Under the pieces are notes generated by a model. The model worked only from the letters and a program-made list of their open reading frames with translations. It had not been told where the DNA came from and did no database searches. The position numbers and the translations under genes were made by a program. This document shows positions 3,848 to 6,649 of a stretch of DNA of 6,649 nt, piece by piece (position 1 is the first letter of the stretch; each line of letters opens with the position of its first letter). This stretch comes from Candidatus Profundicultor aquiphilus (GTDB lineage Bacteria; Atribacterota; Atribacteria; Atribacterales; Caldatribacteriaceae): positions 1-6,649 of the forward strand of contig JABUEZ010000117.1 in NCBI GenBank assembly GCA_013314795.1, given 5' to 3'.

Positions 3848-6649
3848 ATGGAAGGTATTCTCTTTGAGGATCGGGAAGGTAACATCGTTTTTGCCAATGC
3901 CCAAGCTTTAGCGGTTCTGGGGATTGAAGAGAGTGTGATGACAAGAGGGAGATTGGAGTTTTCCTCTGAACACCCCTTTCCCCGTTTTCTAAAAACTCAG
4001 GAAGGGTATCAGACCCGAACCGGTGGTCGGTGGCAATGGGGAGAAACGGAAGTCACCATGATCCCGGTTATGGTGGGGAAGGATTATTTGGGGAGCATAA
4101 TCACTCTCCGGGAAACTCCGGATGCATGTTTTATCCGCCTGAAGGATCTCTCGAACTTCATTTTTACAGTCTGGTCTCTGGGGCTTAAGGGAAAGTTTTC
4201 TTGGGAACAAGAAGGAAAAGAACTTTTAAAATATACGGTTTTGGCATTTGATCTTGAATGGAGTGCGGTGTTTCTTTTTTCTGAGGAAGATACTCTTTAT
4301 GAGGTAGCAGAATGGTCTCCGCTAAAAGAGTGGTTTTCTGAGGAAAAGGTGGTGTTCAGAGAATGCTTTTGGTTACGGGAACAAATCAAAAAAGCAAGGC
4401 CTCTCTTTTTTCCGGTTTTTGCGGATTTTCCCCGGGAGGCGCAAGAAGAAAGGGCTTTTTTTGAAAGGCATTTGGTTCGCTCTCTGGTTCTGGTTCCCCT
4501 TGTGGTGAATGGAGATCCTCTGGGAGTTATGGTTGGGGCCACTGTTACCAGGGAGAAGGAGTGGGGAGAAAAGGAAAAACGAAACCTTGAATTTTTAGGC
4601 TGGCTTCTGGCTCACATTGGAAGAACTTCCCAGGTGGCGACAGAGTTAAACCAGGCACAGGAGTTTTTGCATATCATCCTTAACGAGACTCCTGATGTCA
4701 TTTGCTTGAAGGATTGGAAAAGCCGTTTTGTGTGGACCAGCCGTTTTCACCTGCAGGTGATGGGTGTGGCTCATCTGGAAGATGTTGTGGGTAAAACTGA
4801 TTTTGATTTTTTCCCTCCTGAAGAAGCACGAATATTCTTTCAGGACGAACAGCGGGTGATGGAAACTGGTGAACCCCTGGTCAATAAACTTGAGCAGGCC
4901 CATTTTGCCGACGGACGTCTTCACTGGATGATGACCACCAAGATTCCGGTGCGAAACGAAAGAGGGGAAATTGTTGGAGTACTGGCGATTGCTCGCGATG
5001 TGACTCAGCTCAAGGAGGTAGAAGAAAAATTATCCTGGGAAAAAAATCTTTTTCTTTCCATCATCAATACCATCCCTGATCATGTTTATGTCAAGGATCG
5101 AGAGCACCGTTTCCTCCTGGTAAACACGGCTGATGCAAGACACCATGGTTTTGCATCTCCTCAGGAGATGGTTGGTAAAACTGATTTCGACCTTCACCCC
5201 CCGGAGCTGGCCTGGAGCTACTGGGAAGAAGAAGAAGAGAGGATGCTCACTACTGGCGAGACAATTCTCAACGATGAACGTCGGGTGAATGATTTTTCGA
5301 CCGGAGAAAAGCGGAAAATCTGGATTTCTACTAATAAAGCTCCACTTTATGATGATAAGGGAAAGATTGTTGGTATGGTCGGCATTAACCGAAATATCAC
5401 CGAGCGGAAGGAAATGGAAGAAGCACTTAAGGAGTCTGAGCGGGAGAAGGTTTTAATTCTCAACGCTCTTCAGGACCAGGTGACCTACTATGATCCAGAT
5501 TTCCGAATAATCTGGGTAAACCAGGCGGTGCTTGAGAACTTTGGATTTTCTCCTCATGCGATTATTGGGAAGCGCTGCTACGAGGTGATTGAAAATAGGA
5601 ACGCTCCTTGTCCCGGGTGCGCAGTAGCCAGGGCCTTCAAGAGTGGAAGACCTGAAGAAGGAGAGGTTATCGCACGGAACGGTACCATATGGCACCAGAA
5701 AGCGTACCCTATCCTAGACGAAAATGGCAAGGTGTTTCGGGTGGTAGAGGTCTCCATGAATATCACCGAGCGGAAGAAAGCCGAAGAGAAGATTCGTTAT
5801 CTCAGCTTTCACGATACGTTAACCGGACTTTATAACCGGCTCTTCTTCCAGGAGGAGTTGAGAAGGCTCGATGTTTCGAGACAACTTCCCTTAAGTATCA
5901 TCATGGGAGACGTAAATAACCTCAAGCTGGTCAATGATGCCTTTGGGCATGAAGCTGGAGATGAGCTTTTGAGGAAAATCGCCCTGGTTCTTTTGCGTTC
6001 CTGCCGGAAGGAGGATATCGTCGCTCGGTGGGGAGGTGATGAATTTTTGATTTTGCTTCCCAAAACTTCTTCTGAAGTTGCTCGAGAGATCATAGAACGG
6101 ATTCGGAGGTTATGTCAGGAAGAATCGGAAAGAATTGGCGGAAATATCCCTCTCAGTATTTCGCTGGGGTGCGCGACGAAGGAAAAGAAAGAAGAAGCCA
6201 TCCAGGACATCATCAACGAAGCTGAGTCCCGCATGTATCGCAATAAATTGGTGGAAAGCCGGAGTGCCCGCTCGGTACTCATTGTTTCGCTGGAACGGTC
6301 TCTCTGGGAAATCTCAGAGGAAACCGAAGTTCATTCCCAGCGTTTAAAGGACATAGCCCTCAGGATGGGGGCCATGCTTGGTCTTTCGACTACCGAGCTC
6401 GATGCTCTGGAGCTTTTAGCTCGTTTACACGATCTTGGGAAGTTAGGAGTGGCTCGTTCGATTTTGACGAAGCCCGGTCCGTTGGATGAGAAGGAATGGG
6501 AAGAGATAAAAAGACACCCCGATATCGGTTACCGGATTGCCCAGGTTTCACCGGAGCTCCTTCCTGTAGCTGAGGGGATTCTTACGCACCATGAACGTTT
6601 TGACGGGAGTGGATACCCTCAGGGTTTAAAAGGCGAAGAAATTCCCCTC
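3848..6649 (+). CDS. PAS-GAF-PAS-PAS-PAS-GGDEF-HD-GYP cyclic di-GMP signalling protein (3' end outside window)
   Basis: The frame is open for 934 codons to the window edge. No membrane segment is seen, so this should be a cytoplasmic sensor. Domains in order: a short PAS-like domain (about 3-88), GAF (about 105-260, with the SLVLVPLVVNGDPLGV core), PAS (267-394), PAS (396-531), PAS with C577/C588/C591 (532-651), GGDEF (about 649-810) and HD-GYP (about 820 onward). The GGDEF domain should make cyclic di-GMP from two GTP. It has DTLTGLYNR (656-664), metal Asp D688, an RxxD inhibitory site R720-D723 and an intact GGDEF (729-733). The HD-GYP domain should hydrolyse cyclic di-GMP. It has H829, HDLGK (861-865), H890 and HHERFDGSGYP (914-924). 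The protein end, probably less than 100 residues, is missing. The gene follows the PfkB kinase by 26 bases, so it probably shares its transcript. The ligands of the sensor domains are unknown, and the net direction of activity cannot be predicted. Confidence 0.93.
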   Translation, partial: MEGILFEDREGNIVFANAQALAVLGIEESVMTRGRLEFSSEHPFPRFLKTQEGYQTRTGGRWQWGETEVTMIPVMVGKDYLGSIITLRETPDACFIRLKDLSNFIFTVWSLGLKGKFSWEQEGKELLKYTVLAFDLEWSAVFLFSEEDTLYEVAEWSPLKEWFSEEKVVFRECFWLREQIKKARPLFFPVFADFPREAQEERAFFERHLVRSLVLVPLVVNGDPLGVMVGATVTREKEWGEKEKRNLEFLGWLLAHIGRTSQVATELNQAQEFLHIILNETPDVICLKDWKSRFVWTSRFHLQVMGVAHLEDVVGKTDFDFFPPEEARIFFQDEQRVMETGEPLVNKLEQAHFADGRLHWMMTTKIPVRNERGEIVGVLAIARDVTQLKEVEEKLSWEKNLFLSIINTIPDHVYVKDREHRFLLVNTADARHHGFASPQEMVGKTDFDLHPPELAWSYWEEEEERMLTTGETILNDERRVNDFSTGEKRKIWISTNKAPLYDDKGKIVGMVGINRNITERKEMEEALKESEREKVLILNALQDQVTYYDPDFRIIWVNQAVLENFGFSPHAIIGKRCYEVIENRNAPCPGCAVARAFKSGRPEEGEVIARNGTIWHQKAYPILDENGKVFRVVEVSMNITERKKAEEKIRYLSFHDTLTGLYNRLFFQEELRRLDVSRQLPLSIIMGDVNNLKLVNDAFGHEAGDELLRKIALVLLRSCRKEDIVARWGGDEFLILLPKTSSEVAREIIERIRRLCQEESERIGGNIPLSISLGCATKEKKEEAIQDIINEAESRMYRNKLVESRSARSVLIVSLERSLWEISEETEVHSQRLKDIALRMGAMLGLSTTELDALELLARLHDLGKLGVARSILTKPGPLDEKEWEEIKRHPDIGYRIAQVSPELLPVAEGILTHHERFDGSGYPQGLKGEEIPL
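4645..5440 (+). repeat. Tandem duplicated PAS domains within the sensor gene
   Basis: Two adjacent PAS domains align with a constant offset of 384 bases (128 residues). The motif VGKTDFD followed by a PPE segment occurs in both. Its core GGTAAAACTGATTT is identical over 14 bases at 4790-4803 and 5174-5187. The LKD/VKD words at 4706-4714 and 5090-5098 keep the same offset, so no indel separates these landmarks. The rest has diverged, pointing to an old internal duplication or two members of one PAS subfamily rather than a recent repeat. Confidence 0.65.

Noticed and set aside
3848..6649. A possible frameshift in the long sensor gene, since such multi-domain genes are often broken.
   Set aside because: Codon-by-codon reading gave one uninterrupted frame with all domains in phase to the window edge.
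1..6649. CRISPR array, tRNA/rRNA genes, insertion sequence or phage elements.
   Set aside because: Apart from the 163-base gap and very short junctions the window is filled by ordinary metabolic, envelope and signalling genes. No regularly spaced repeats, cloverleaf sequence, transposase or terminal inverted repeats were seen.

Overview
The window reads as a compact bacterial chromosome segment. All the genes lie on the + strand and pack tightly, with intergenic gaps of 2 to 163 bases and one 17-base overlap. Base composition looks close to balanced by eye, and the proteins are rich in Glu, Lys and Arg. The ribosome binding sites are strong and purine-rich. The PAS/GAF/GGDEF/HD-GYP architecture at the 3' end is common in anaerobic, often thermophilic lineages (Clostridia-type Firmicutes, Thermotogota, Atribacterota). 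I would call this a bacterium of that general kind, but the sequence alone does not fix the phylum.

Layout, 5' to 3'. (1) Positions 2-523 are the C-terminal part of an M28-family zinc aminopeptidase whose start lies outside the window. (2) Positions 507-1367 encode an integral-membrane PAP2-type lipid phosphatase, overlapping gene 1 by 17 bases. (3) Positions 1368-1530 are a 163-base non-coding gap with small inverted repeats, A/T-rich promoter-like words and a good Shine-Dalgarno site. It is the only likely place for a promoter in the window. (4) Positions 1531-2871 encode a PHP-like putative metal-dependent hydrolase with a divergent active site. (5) Positions 2874-3821 encode a PfkB-family sugar kinase most like 1-phosphofructokinase/tagatose-6-phosphate kinase, starting 2 bases after gene 4 ends. 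(6) Positions 3848-6649, and continuing past the window, encode a large soluble signalling protein with domains PAS-GAF-PAS-PAS-PAS-GGDEF-HD-GYP. It carries intact motifs for both making and breaking cyclic di-GMP.

The genes suggest two transcription units: M28 peptidase with PAP2 phosphatase, then PHP protein, PfkB kinase and the cyclic di-GMP enzyme. The second group pairs a sugar-phosphate kinase and an unassigned phosphoesterase-like protein with a multi-input second-messenger enzyme. This could link carbon metabolism to cyclic di-GMP, but co-transcription is inferred from spacing only. I found no tRNA, rRNA, CRISPR array, insertion sequence or clear intrinsic terminator. Nothing here proves an undescribed system. 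The best leads are the divergent PHP-like protein, the three-cysteine PAS domain and the bifunctional sensor.
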